64,000 nucleotides of DNA, from positions 241,369 to 305,368 of the forward strand of contig NZ_NTGE01000197.1 in the NCBI RefSeq assembly GCF_002291145.1. The letters are read 5' to 3'. The notes beneath the pieces are model-generated. The model saw only the letters and a program-made list of their open reading frames with translations, had not been told where the DNA came from and did no database searches. The number at the start of each line of letters is the position of its first letter. Position 1 is the first letter of the stretch. Origin of the DNA: Streptomyces sp. SA15. GTDB taxonomy: Bacteria > Actinomycetota > Actinomycetes > Streptomycetales > Streptomycetaceae. The translations under genes and the position numbers were made by a program. Positions 17,487-24,865 of the stretch are shown in pieces.

Positions 17487-18344
17487 TTGTTCACATCCGT
17501 CGACGACGTCTCCGCGCGTCTCGCCGAGACCGGTTACCTCGCGTCGCCCGCGGTCGCCACGACCGTCTTCCTCGCCGACCGTCTGGGCAAGCCACTGCTC
17601 GTCGAGGGGCCGGCCGGGGTCGGCAAGACCGAGCTCGCCAAGGCCGTGGCGCAGGTCGCTCAGGCACGGCTGGTGCGCCTGCAGTGCTACGAGGGCGTCG
17701 ACGAGTCCCGGGCGCTGTACGAGTGGAACCACGCCAAACAGTTGCTGCGCATCAGCGCGGGCCGCGACGAGTCGTGGGACGAGACGCGCACGGACATCTT
17801 CAGTGAGGAGTTCCTGCTCCCCCGCCCGCTGCTGACCGCCATCCGCGGCGACGAGCCCAAGGTCCTGCTGATCGACGAGACCGACAAGGCGGACGTCGAG
17901 GTGGAGGGCCTGCTCCTGGAGGTGCTCAGCGACTTCCAGGTCACCGTCCCCGAGCTGGGCACGATCACCGCGACCCGCCGTCCCTTCGTCGTCCTCACCT
18001 CGAACGCGAGCCGCGAGCTGTCCGAGGCCTTGCGCCGCCGCTGCCTGTTCCTGCACATCGGTTTCCCGGACGAGGAGTTGGAACGCCGGATCGTCCGGCT
18101 GAAGGTGCCCGGACTGGACGAGGCGCTGGCCCGCTCGGTGGTCCGCGTCGTGGGGGCGTTGCGGGCCCTGGACCTGCGCAAGGTGCCGTCGGTCGCGGAG
18201 ACCATCGACTGGGCGCGCACGCTTCTCGCGCTGGGCGCCGACACGCTGGACGAGACAGTCGTCCGCGACAGCCTGGGGGTGCTGCTCAAGCATCAGGACG
18301 ATGTCCTGAAGGCGACCGCCAAACTGGACCTGGACGCCCTGTGA
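17487..18344 (+). CDS. MoxR-type AAA+ ATPase (CoxD-like)
   Basis: A 285-residue AAA+ ATPase: Walker A VEGPAGVGKTELAKAV (about 38-53), Walker B KVLLIDETDKADVEVEG, and the sensor-type segment FVVLTSNASRELSEALRRRC. Family members act as chaperones that insert cofactors or activate enzyme complexes together with a VWA partner, which is the next gene here. TTG 17487 was chosen because GGGAGG lies five bases before it and the MFTSVDDVSARL start is typical. The stop overlaps the partner start as GTGA. Confidence 0.88.
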   Translation: MFTSVDDVSARLAETGYLASPAVATTVFLADRLGKPLLVEGPAGVGKTELAKAVAQVAQARLVRLQCYEGVDESRALYEWNHAKQLLRISAGRDESWDETRTDIFSEEFLLPRPLLTAIRGDEPKVLLIDETDKADVEVEGLLLEVLSDFQVTVPELGTITATRRPFVVLTSNASRELSEALRRRCLFLHIGFPDEELERRIVRLKVPGLDEALARSVVRVVGALRALDLRKVPSVAETIDWARTLLALGADTLDETVVRDSLGVLLKHQDDVLKATAKLDLDAL

Positions 18345-19699
18345 GCACACCGGCAGGCGTCGCCGAGCGGCTGACGTCCCTGGTCGGGGCGCTGCGCGCG
18401 CACGGCATCCGGATCGGCACCGGCGAAACCGTGGACGCGGCCGAGGCGGTGGCGGCGCTGGGCCTGGCGGACCGTGAGCGGCTGCGGGAGGGGTTGGCCG
18501 CGACGCTGCTGCACGGCACCGCCCAGCGGCCGGTGTTCGACCCGGTCTTCGACCTGTACTTCCCGCGGGGCGTGGGCGGGCCCGAGCAGGAGCCCACGGA
18601 CCGGGACGACGTGCGTGACCGGCTCGCGGCCGCGCTGGCCGCCGACGACCGGGCCTTGATGGGCCGGCTGGCGGCCGAGGCGGTCGACGGCTTCGGCGGA
18701 TACGGTTCCTCTCCGGCGTCGGACGGCTGGTCGTCGCACCAGACGCTCGACCGGCTCCGCCCGCAGACACTGCTCGCGCGCGTCCGCGACAACCTCCGTG
18801 CGCAGCACGGCGGTTCGGGATTCACCGACCGGCTGCTCGAGGACGAGATCCGGCGGCGCATCGAGGCGTTCCGGGGGATGGTGGCCGATCAGGCGCGGCG
18901 CCGGGTCGCCGAGCGGCGCGGCCGGGACGAGATCGCCCGGCGGGCGGTGGCACCGACCGCCGACCGGGTCGACTTCCTGTTCGCGGGCAAGGCGCAACTG
19001 GCCGAACTGCGCAGGACGGTACAGCCGCTCGCCCGCAAGCTGGCCACCCGGCTGGCGGCCCGCCGGCGCCGGGCGGCACGCGGCACGATCGATCTGCGCC
19101 GCACCCTGCGCGGGTCGCTGTCGACGGGCGGCGTGCCGATGAAACCCGTGCTGCGCCGACGCCGTCCCGTCCGCCCCGAACTGGTGCTGCTGTGCGATGT
19201 GTCGGGCTCGGTGTCCGGGTTCTCGGACTTCACGATGCTGCTGGTGCAGGCGCTGCACGATCAGTTCAGCAAGGTGCGGGTGTTCGCCTTCGTCAACCGG
19301 ATCGACGAGGTGACCCGGCTGCTCGTACACGGCGCGGCCGACGCGGAGGGACTCGGAGCCCGGATCCGCGCGGAGGCCACCCTCACGGGCTGGCACGGCA
19401 GCAGCGACTACGGCGTCGCGCTGGGCGAGTTCGCGGAGCGGTACGGCGACGCGGTCGGCCCGCGCACGACCGTGTTCGTCCTCGGGGACGCCCGTACGAA
19501 CATGAGCGACCCGAACCTCCCGGCCGTACGCCACCTCACCGAACGGGCCCGCCGCGTCTACTGGTTGAACCCGGAAGCACGCTCCCAATGGGGCACGGGC
19601 GACTCCGCGGCCCCTGCCTACGCCGAACTGGTCGAAATGCACGAGTGCCGCAGCGCGCGGCAGCTCGGGGACATCGTCGGACGCCTTCTGCCTGTCTGA
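18341..19699 (+). CDS. VWA-domain protein (CoxE-like)
   Basis: A 452-residue CoxE-type protein. The C-terminal half (about 270-450) is a von Willebrand A domain with an intact metal-ion site DVSGSVS (in LLCDVSGSVSGFSDF) and the conserved DAR motif in VFVLGDARTN. The N-terminal half is charged and Arg-rich (for example RRRIEAFRGMVADQARRR). It is the standard partner of the MoxR ATPase, with overlapping start and stop. No carbon monoxide dehydrogenase or other molybdenum enzyme is encoded nearby, so the client is unknown. Confidence 0.86.
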   Translation: MSTPAGVAERLTSLVGALRAHGIRIGTGETVDAAEAVAALGLADRERLREGLAATLLHGTAQRPVFDPVFDLYFPRGVGGPEQEPTDRDDVRDRLAAALAADDRALMGRLAAEAVDGFGGYGSSPASDGWSSHQTLDRLRPQTLLARVRDNLRAQHGGSGFTDRLLEDEIRRRIEAFRGMVADQARRRVAERRGRDEIARRAVAPTADRVDFLFAGKAQLAELRRTVQPLARKLATRLAARRRRAARGTIDLRRTLRGSLSTGGVPMKPVLRRRRPVRPELVLLCDVSGSVSGFSDFTMLLVQALHDQFSKVRVFAFVNRIDEVTRLLVHGAADAEGLGARIRAEATLTGWHGSSDYGVALGEFAERYGDAVGPRTTVFVLGDARTNMSDPNLPAVRHLTERARRVYWLNPEARSQWGTGDSAAPAYAELVEMHECRSARQLGDIVGRLLPV

Positions 19700-19833
19700 C
19701 TACGCCGCCGACTGCGGGTACAGCACCGCGACCGGGGTGGGTTTCCGGGTTTTCTCCGGGAGAACTGGGGCTTGTCCCTGATGTCCGTGCCGCCTCTTTG
19801 TCCCTACGCTCCGCAGTAACAAAGGGGGGACCC

Positions 19834-20808
19834 ATGAAGGCAGTGATCCAGCACCGGTACGGCACGGTGGACGAGTTGGAGTTCAGAGAGGTCGATCAGC
19901 CGGTGCCCGCGGCCCGCGAGGTGCTGGTACGGGTGCACGCGGCCTCGGTCAACGCGTACGACTGGCACCTCATGCACGGCGATCCGAAGATCGCACGCCT
20001 GGTGCTCGGGATCCGCGCGCCGAAGGCGAAGATCCGGGGCAGGGACTTCGCGGGCCGGGTGGAGGCGGTCGGCAGCGAGGTCAAGGGGCTCCACCCCGGT
20101 GACGAGGTGTTCGGCGAGGCCGACGGGGCGTTCGCGGAGTTCGTGTGTGTCCAGGACGGCGCGGTGGACCTGAAGCCGGCGGGCTTCACGTTCGAACAGG
20201 CCGCCGCGATGCCTCTGGCCGCGAACACGGCCCTCATCGGTCTGCGGGACGTGGCCGGGGTGCGGGCGGGTCAGACGGTCCTGGTGAACGGGGCCTCGGG
20301 TGGGGTCGGCACGTTCGCCGTGCAGATCGCCAAGGCGTACGGCGCGGAGGTCACCGGCGTGTGCCGGACGAGGAACGTGGAGCTCGTCCGGTCGCTCGGC
20401 GCGGACCACGTCGTCGACTACACCCAGGAGGATTTCACGCGCGGCGGGCGTCGGTACGACGTCGTCCTGGACCTGGTGGGCAATCGCTCGCTGAGCGAGT
20501 TCCGGCGTGCGCTGACCCCGACCGGCACGCTCGTGCTGTCCGGCGGGGGCGTGTACGAGGGCGGCAGCCTCCTCGGCCCCATGTCGCTCTTCTTCAAGCG
20601 GCGCCTGGTGTCCCCCTTGGTCCGTCAGCGGTTGCTCGAGCTCCCGGCGAAGGCCCGCAAGGAGAACCTCGCGGCGCTCCGGGAGCTCGCCGAGTCGGGG
20701 AAGATCACCCCGGTCATCGAACGGACGTATCCCCTCAGTGAGGCGGCCGCGGCCATCCGGCACGTGGAAGAGGAGCACGCACGCGCGAAGATCGTCGTCA
20801 CCGTGTGA
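19834..20808 (+). CDS. NAD(P)-dependent zinc-less alcohol dehydrogenase / quinone oxidoreductase family
   Basis: A 324-residue medium-chain dehydrogenase/reductase. The GroES-like N-domain has VLVRVHAASVNAYDWHLMHG and RGRDFAGRVEAVGSEV; the Rossmann domain has VLVNGASGGVGTFAVQIAKAYGA and VVDYTQEDF. No zinc-binding cysteine set is seen, which places it with quinone reductase-like members. ATG 19834 follows AGGGGGGA. The substrate is unknown. It is convergent with the cupin gene. Confidence 0.85.
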   Translation: MKAVIQHRYGTVDELEFREVDQPVPAAREVLVRVHAASVNAYDWHLMHGDPKIARLVLGIRAPKAKIRGRDFAGRVEAVGSEVKGLHPGDEVFGEADGAFAEFVCVQDGAVDLKPAGFTFEQAAAMPLAANTALIGLRDVAGVRAGQTVLVNGASGGVGTFAVQIAKAYGAEVTGVCRTRNVELVRSLGADHVVDYTQEDFTRGGRRYDVVLDLVGNRSLSEFRRALTPTGTLVLSGGGVYEGGSLLGPMSLFFKRRLVSPLVRQRLLELPAKARKENLAALRELAESGKITPVIERTYPLSEAAAAIRHVEEEHARAKIVVTV

Positions 20809-20829
20809 GGCGCGCGCCCGCGAGCAGGA

Positions 20830-21189
20830 TCAGTCCGACTTCGCGTACTCCTTCGCCATGGCTCCCGCGAAGTCGTACGCGACGACCTGCTCGTCGCCGA
20901 CGACCCAGGCGTCGTGCCCCGGCGGGCACACGAAGACGTCACCGGGACCCAGCTCGCCCTCGGCACCGTCGTCCATGCGGACGCGCAGACGTCCCTGGAC
21001 GATGTAGCCGTTGTGGTGGATCTGGCAGCTGTCCGTGCCCGCTATCGGCGCCACGGACTCCGTCCAGCGCCAGCCCGGTTCGAAGGTCGCCACGGCGAAG
21101 TCCAGTCCGGTGAGGTGGACGGCTTCCAGGTGGCCCCGGGGGAAATCGCGGCGCTCGTCCGGCTTGTCGAGCGTCTTTATCTCAAGCAT
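20830..21189 (-). CDS. Small cupin-domain protein
   Basis: A 119-residue single-domain cupin. It has the two conserved motifs in reduced form: HHNGYIVQGRLRVRMDDG and GDVFVCPPGHDAWVVGDE. Such proteins may bind a metal or a small ligand. ATG 21189 was chosen over the adjacent GTG because GGGAG lies seven bases upstream of it. No functional partner is evident. Confidence 0.75.
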   Translation of the reverse strand: MLEIKTLDKPDERRDFPRGHLEAVHLTGLDFAVATFEPGWRWTESVAPIAGTDSCQIHHNGYIVQGRLRVRMDDGAEGELGPGDVFVCPPGHDAWVVGDEQVVAYDFAGAMAKEYAKSD

Positions 21190-21329
21190 CACGGGTCTCC
21201 CTTCCGGCCGTTGTAGGTACGGCCGGGGCCGGTCTCCGTCGCCCGCTCACCACGAACGGCACCGGCGGGGGCCGCGCCCCACCACTCCATCGTCCGCCTG
21301 TCCACCCGGCGCCGCCATTCGGGTGACGG

Positions 21330-21636
21330 CCAGGGCCTGTCCGGCGGATCAGGCCGCAGGAAAGCAACGGCGCCTCGTCACCGCAGGTGAGGGGGCGATG
21401 GGGTCCCCCGCGCGAGCGCATTCGAGCGTGGGGGAGCGTCCAGCTGCAAGGCGGAGGAGGCTGTGACATCAGCCGCTGCCGCGGCGGGCGACGCGATGGG
21501 GGTCGCCCCGCGCGAGGTTGTTCGAGCGTAGGGGAGTCGGCAACCGACGACAACGCGGCAGATCGGCGCCCGCCGCGAAGCGGCTGGTGTCACGGCGACC
21601 CCGAGTCTGCGGCATGATCCGCCGGACAGGCCCTGG
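21330..21636. mobile_element. Putative MITE with 30-bp terminal inverted repeats
   Basis: The left end (21330-21359, beginning CCAGGGCCTGTCCGGCGG) and the right end (21607-21636) are inverted repeats matching at 29 of 30 bases. The 247 bp between them contain no gene, but hold two related G-rich hairpin units (about 21396-21440 and 21490-21540, each with a CGCGCGAG ... TTCGAGCGT core). No clear target-site duplication was seen. It fills the gap between the cupin gene and the dehydratase gene. Size and ends suit a non-autonomous element moved by a transposase encoded elsewhere. Confidence 0.6.
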
Positions 21637-21643
21637 GCCGGTG

Positions 21644-22621
21644 TCAGGCCACGGTCCGGCAGAGCCGGGCGAAGCGCTCGGCGTCGACGTTCCCTCCCGA
21701 GATGATCACGCCGACCCGGCGCGGGAGGGGGCCCGCGCGGCCGGCGAGCAGGGCGGCCAGCGGAGTGGCACCGCTGGGCTCGACGACGATCTTCAGGCGT
21801 TCGAACGCGAAGCGCATGGCGTCCCGGATCTCGTCGTCGGACACCAGGGCGATGGCGTCGACGAGCAGCCGGTTCATGGAGAAGGTCAGTTCGCCGGGGG
21901 TGTGCAGCGCCTGGCCGTCGGCGATGGTGTGCGGCACCGGGATCGCGACGCGCCGACCCGCCTCCAGGGACCGCTTCGTGTCGTCCCCGGCCTCCGGCTC
22001 GACGCCGATCACGCGGATGCCCGCGTACAGACCCTTGGCCGCCGTGGCGCTCCCGGCGATCAGTCCGCCGCCGCCGACCGGTGTCATCAGGGCATCCAAC
22101 TCCCCCACTTCTTCGAGGAGTTCGAGAGCGGCGGTGCCCTGCCCGGCGATCACGTGCGGGTGCTCGTAGGGCGGGATCAGCGCCAGGCCCCGTTCGGCGG
22201 CCAGAGCCTCGGCGATGGCCACACGGTCGCCGGTGTAGCGGTCGTACGACACGATCTCGGCGCCGTAGCCCGCGGTGGCGTCCCGCTTGGAGGGCGGAGC
22301 GTCCTCGGGCATGACGATCACCGCGGTGGTGCCGAGCTCCCGGGCGGCCAGGGCGACGGCCTGGGCGTGGTTCCCGGAGGAGTAGGCGGCGATGCCCCGG
22401 GCCAGTTGCTCCGGGGCGAGCCGGGAGGCCGCGTTGTAGGCGCCGCGGAACTTGAAGGCCCCTACGCGCTGGAAGTTCTCGCACTTGAGGAAGACCTCGG
22501 CGCCGACGAGCGCGTCCAGCGTGCGCGAGCGCAGCACCGGCGTGCGGTGCGCGACGCCCTTGAGCCGGGTGGCCGCGTCACGGATGTCGTCGAGGGTGAC
22601 CGGCGGGGTGGTAGTCGTCAC
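21644..22621 (-). CDS. Threonine/serine dehydratase (PLP, no ACT domain)
   Basis: A 325-residue fold-type II PLP enzyme. The PLP lysine lies in VGAFKFRGAYN, the substrate loop is SSGNHAQAVAL and the phosphate-binding loop GGGGLIAGS. It lacks the C-terminal regulatory ACT domain of biosynthetic IlvA, so it resembles catabolic threonine dehydratases or serine racemase-like enzymes. GTG 22621 overlaps the stop of the upstream PAS regulator (GTGA) and follows GGAGGG. Joint expression suggests the regulator senses a metabolite linked to this reaction. Confidence 0.86.
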   Translation of the reverse strand: MTTTTPPVTLDDIRDAATRLKGVAHRTPVLRSRTLDALVGAEVFLKCENFQRVGAFKFRGAYNAASRLAPEQLARGIAAYSSGNHAQAVALAARELGTTAVIVMPEDAPPSKRDATAGYGAEIVSYDRYTGDRVAIAEALAAERGLALIPPYEHPHVIAGQGTAALELLEEVGELDALMTPVGGGGLIAGSATAAKGLYAGIRVIGVEPEAGDDTKRSLEAGRRVAIPVPHTIADGQALHTPGELTFSMNRLLVDAIALVSDDEIRDAMRFAFERLKIVVEPSGATPLAALLAGRAGPLPRRVGVIISGGNVDAERFARLCRTVA

Positions 22622-23358
22622 GCGTGCCCTCCAGCGGAGTCGGAAGCGGTGTCCGAACGGGTGTCGGACGTGGTGTCGGAACGGGTGTCGGAGGTGGTGT
22701 CGGACGCCGCCCGGGCCTGGGCGAGGTAGCTGTACGCGGAGGCGCGGGAGATGCCGAGCCGGCCGGCCACCTGCTCGACCGAGCGGCGCACCGCGAACAC
22801 CCCCCGCTCGTCCAGGCTGCGGAACAGCTCCAGGCGTGCCGCACGGTCGAGGCCCGCCCAGCTCTGGTGCCGCCCCAGGTGGTGGTCGTCGAGGATGACG
22901 TCGACGACGGAGTCGATGTCGTTGCCGAAGGTGGTGACGGGCAGCTCGGCGGAGGTCCCGCCGATGCCGGCGAGCGCTCCGAGCAGGGTGCGGGCTTCGG
23001 TGACCGCGGAGACGTCCAGGTTCACGCACACCGCGCCGAACACCGCGCCGGTGGAATCCCGCAGCACCATCGTGGACGACTTGACGGTCTTCCCGGTCCG
23101 GGTCCGGGTGACGTAGTTCAGTTCGTCGCCCGCGTCCTCGCCACGGGCGACGATCCGCATGCCGATCTCACTCATCGCCCCGCCCACCGCACGACCCGTC
23201 ACCGAGCCGGCGAGGGCGACCACCGACTTCTCCGGCCGTCGGTAGTCATGGAGAACCACCTCGCACATCGGGCCGAAAGTCGCCGCGAGCCCGTCGATGA
23301 CGGGCGTCAGCGTGGCGATGATCGCGTCCCGCTCGGGCTCGACGCTCGCTTCGTCCAC
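22618..23358 (-). CDS. YheO-type PAS-domain transcriptional regulator
   Basis: About 246 residues. The N-terminal part resembles YheO-like PAS domains (IDGLAATFGPMCEVVLHDYR, KSSTMVLRDSTGAVFGAVCVNLD); the C-terminal part is a helix-turn-helix (FAVRRSVEQVAGRLGISRASAYSYL). After it comes a tail of repeated S-D-T-[TR] units (about five repeats, DNA 22630-22700), which is unusual. GTG 23358 was chosen because GGAGG lies about six bases upstream; the frame is open to 23427. It is coupled to the dehydratase and probably regulates it. Confidence 0.82.
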   Translation of the reverse strand: MDEASVEPERDAIIATLTPVIDGLAATFGPMCEVVLHDYRRPEKSVVALAGSVTGRAVGGAMSEIGMRIVARGEDAGDELNYVTRTRTGKTVKSSTMVLRDSTGAVFGAVCVNLDVSAVTEARTLLGALAGIGGTSAELPVTTFGNDIDSVVDVILDDHHLGRHQSWAGLDRAARLELFRSLDERGVFAVRRSVEQVAGRLGISRASAYSYLAQARAASDTTSDTRSDTTSDTRSDTASDSAGGHA

Positions 23359-23400
23359 CGACACCCTCCTCGCTGCCACATCCAGGATCACTAGACTACA

Positions 23401-23417
23401 CGTCCAGCTCCTGGACG
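23401..23417. promoter_or_regulatory. Inverted repeat upstream of the PAS regulator
   Basis: CGTCCAG-CTC-CTGGACG, perfect 7-bp arms, lies 43 bp before the regulator start and 67 bp before the MFS promoter. It may be a binding site of the PAS regulator. No experimental basis is visible. Confidence 0.4.
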
Positions 23418-23483
23418 AACAGTCCAATCCGGGACAGTCCGATTACCCTCTCCGTCCACCTCCGTCTACCTCCGTCCAGAATC

Positions 23484-23511
23484 TTGACGCGCCGAATGTT
23501 ACCGGTAACAT
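23484..23511 (+). promoter_or_regulatory. Promoter overlapping a perfect 16-bp operator, beta-galactoside locus
   Basis: TTGACG (23484-23489) and TAACAT (23506-23511) are separated by 16 nt. The -10 box is part of the perfect palindrome ATGTTACCGGTAACAT (23496-23511), the same type of sequence recognised by LacI-family proteins such as the gluconate repressor of E. coli. It precedes the MFS gene by about 30 nt; the LacI gene at 29142 is the natural candidate to bind it. Confidence 0.72.
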
Positions 23512-23543
23512 CACTGGCTGTCGGACCCAACGAAAGGTGTGCC

Positions 23544-24743
23544 GTGCCGGGGGAAAAGCGCGTCGTCGACACCAGGCCCATGGCATCCGCACAGCCGGAC
23601 GCCCCGATCTTCAGCCCCGCCGCCGTGGTCGCCTCCTGCGTGGGCTTCGTCCTCATCGGCGCCCTCCAGGCCCTGTACGGGCCGGCCATCCCCGCCTTCC
23701 GCGAGGAGTTCGGGCTGACGCCCTCGGCCGCCGGGCTGGGGCTGAGCGCCCACTTCGTCGGCGGCGTGGCCGGTGTGCTGCTGTTCGACCGGCTCTACGG
23801 CCGGCTCGGCAACCGGCAGATCCTCGGCGCCTCGTATCTGCTGATGGCCGTCGGTGCGGCGGGCTTCGCGCTGGCGCCGAACTGGCCTTCCGCGCTGGCC
23901 ATGGCCCTTCTCGCCGGGCTCGGCTTCGGCGGCATTGACTACGGCCTCAACCAGCTGTTCGCGGTCGGCTTCGGCCACCGGTCGACCGCGATGCTGAACA
24001 TCCTCAACGCGCATTTCGGCATCGGCGCGATCCTCGGCCCGGCGCTGATCGGCGCGGTCGGCTCCACGCACTATCCGGCCGTCTTCCTCGGGTTCGCGCT
24101 GGCCAACCTGCCATTGCTGCTGTGTCTGAAGGGCGTACGCAACCAGGCGCCGCAACCGACTGACGCTCCGGCTTCCGCCGGTGCGCGAGTCCTCGGCCGC
24201 AGCCTGGGCTCCGTCCTCGCGGTGTTCGTGGCGCTGTACGTCCTGCATGTGGGCATCGAGGCGGGCGTAGGCGGCTGGGAGCCCACGCACCTGGAGACCG
24301 TCGGCTACGGCGCCGGGGCCGCCGCGACCGCCACCTCCGTCTACTGGCTGATGATGACCGTCGGCCGGTTCCTGGTCGCCCCGATCGCCCTGCGCTTCTC
24401 GGCACAGACGATCATCGCGGTCTCCTGCGCGGGTATGACGGTCTGTCTGCTGCTCGCCTCGATACCGGCCCTGGCCCCGTACGCGTACGCCGGTGTCGGT
24501 CTGTTCATCGCCCCGATCTTCCCCACCGGCCTGCCCTGGCTGCACCGCGCGGCCCCGCGTGCCCGGCGCGCCGGAGCCCTGGTCATCGCCGCCTCCATGG
24601 TGGGCGGAGTGGCCGCGGGCCCGGCACTCGGCAAGGCCATCGAAGAGGCCGGCATCCGCGCGGTCCCGCTGCTGCTGTGCGGCGTCTCGGCGTTGTGCCT
24701 GGCCGCGACGCTCTGGCTGATCCGCAGCACTCGAACCCGCTGA
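23544..24743 (+). CDS. MFS transporter, probable sugar uptake
   Basis: A 399-residue major facilitator with about 12 hydrophobic segments. Segments such as GFVLIGALQALYGPAIPAF and FGFGGIDYGLNQLF-like stretches are typical of sugar-type MFS proteins (compare GLGFGGIDYGLNQLF). GTG 23544 follows AAAGG at about seven bases; the frame is open upstream, but those codons overlap the operator. The gene is followed by two beta-galactosidase genes and a LacI gene, so import of a galactoside or its product is likely. The substrate is inferred only from context. Confidence 0.82.
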   Translation: MPGEKRVVDTRPMASAQPDAPIFSPAAVVASCVGFVLIGALQALYGPAIPAFREEFGLTPSAAGLGLSAHFVGGVAGVLLFDRLYGRLGNRQILGASYLLMAVGAAGFALAPNWPSALAMALLAGLGFGGIDYGLNQLFAVGFGHRSTAMLNILNAHFGIGAILGPALIGAVGSTHYPAVFLGFALANLPLLLCLKGVRNQAPQPTDAPASAGARVLGRSLGSVLAVFVALYVLHVGIEAGVGGWEPTHLETVGYGAGAAATATSVYWLMMTVGRFLVAPIALRFSAQTIIAVSCAGMTVCLLLASIPALAPYAYAGVGLFIAPIFPTGLPWLHRAAPRARRAGALVIAASMVGGVAAGPALGKAIEEAGIRAVPLLLCGVSALCLAATLWLIRSTRTR

Positions 24744-24865
24744 ACCTCACCGCACTATGCCCGCTGAACCCCCAACGCGCTGAAACCGCTGAACCCCCAC
24801 CGGCCGAACCCCGTTCGACCCCCTGGAGCAAGGCCCCGCATTCCGAACCCGAAGGGAAGCCCCGA

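Noticed and set aside
21396..21540. CRISPR-like direct repeat
   Set aside because: Only two imperfect units are present, each a hairpin inside the MITE-like element, without equal spacers.
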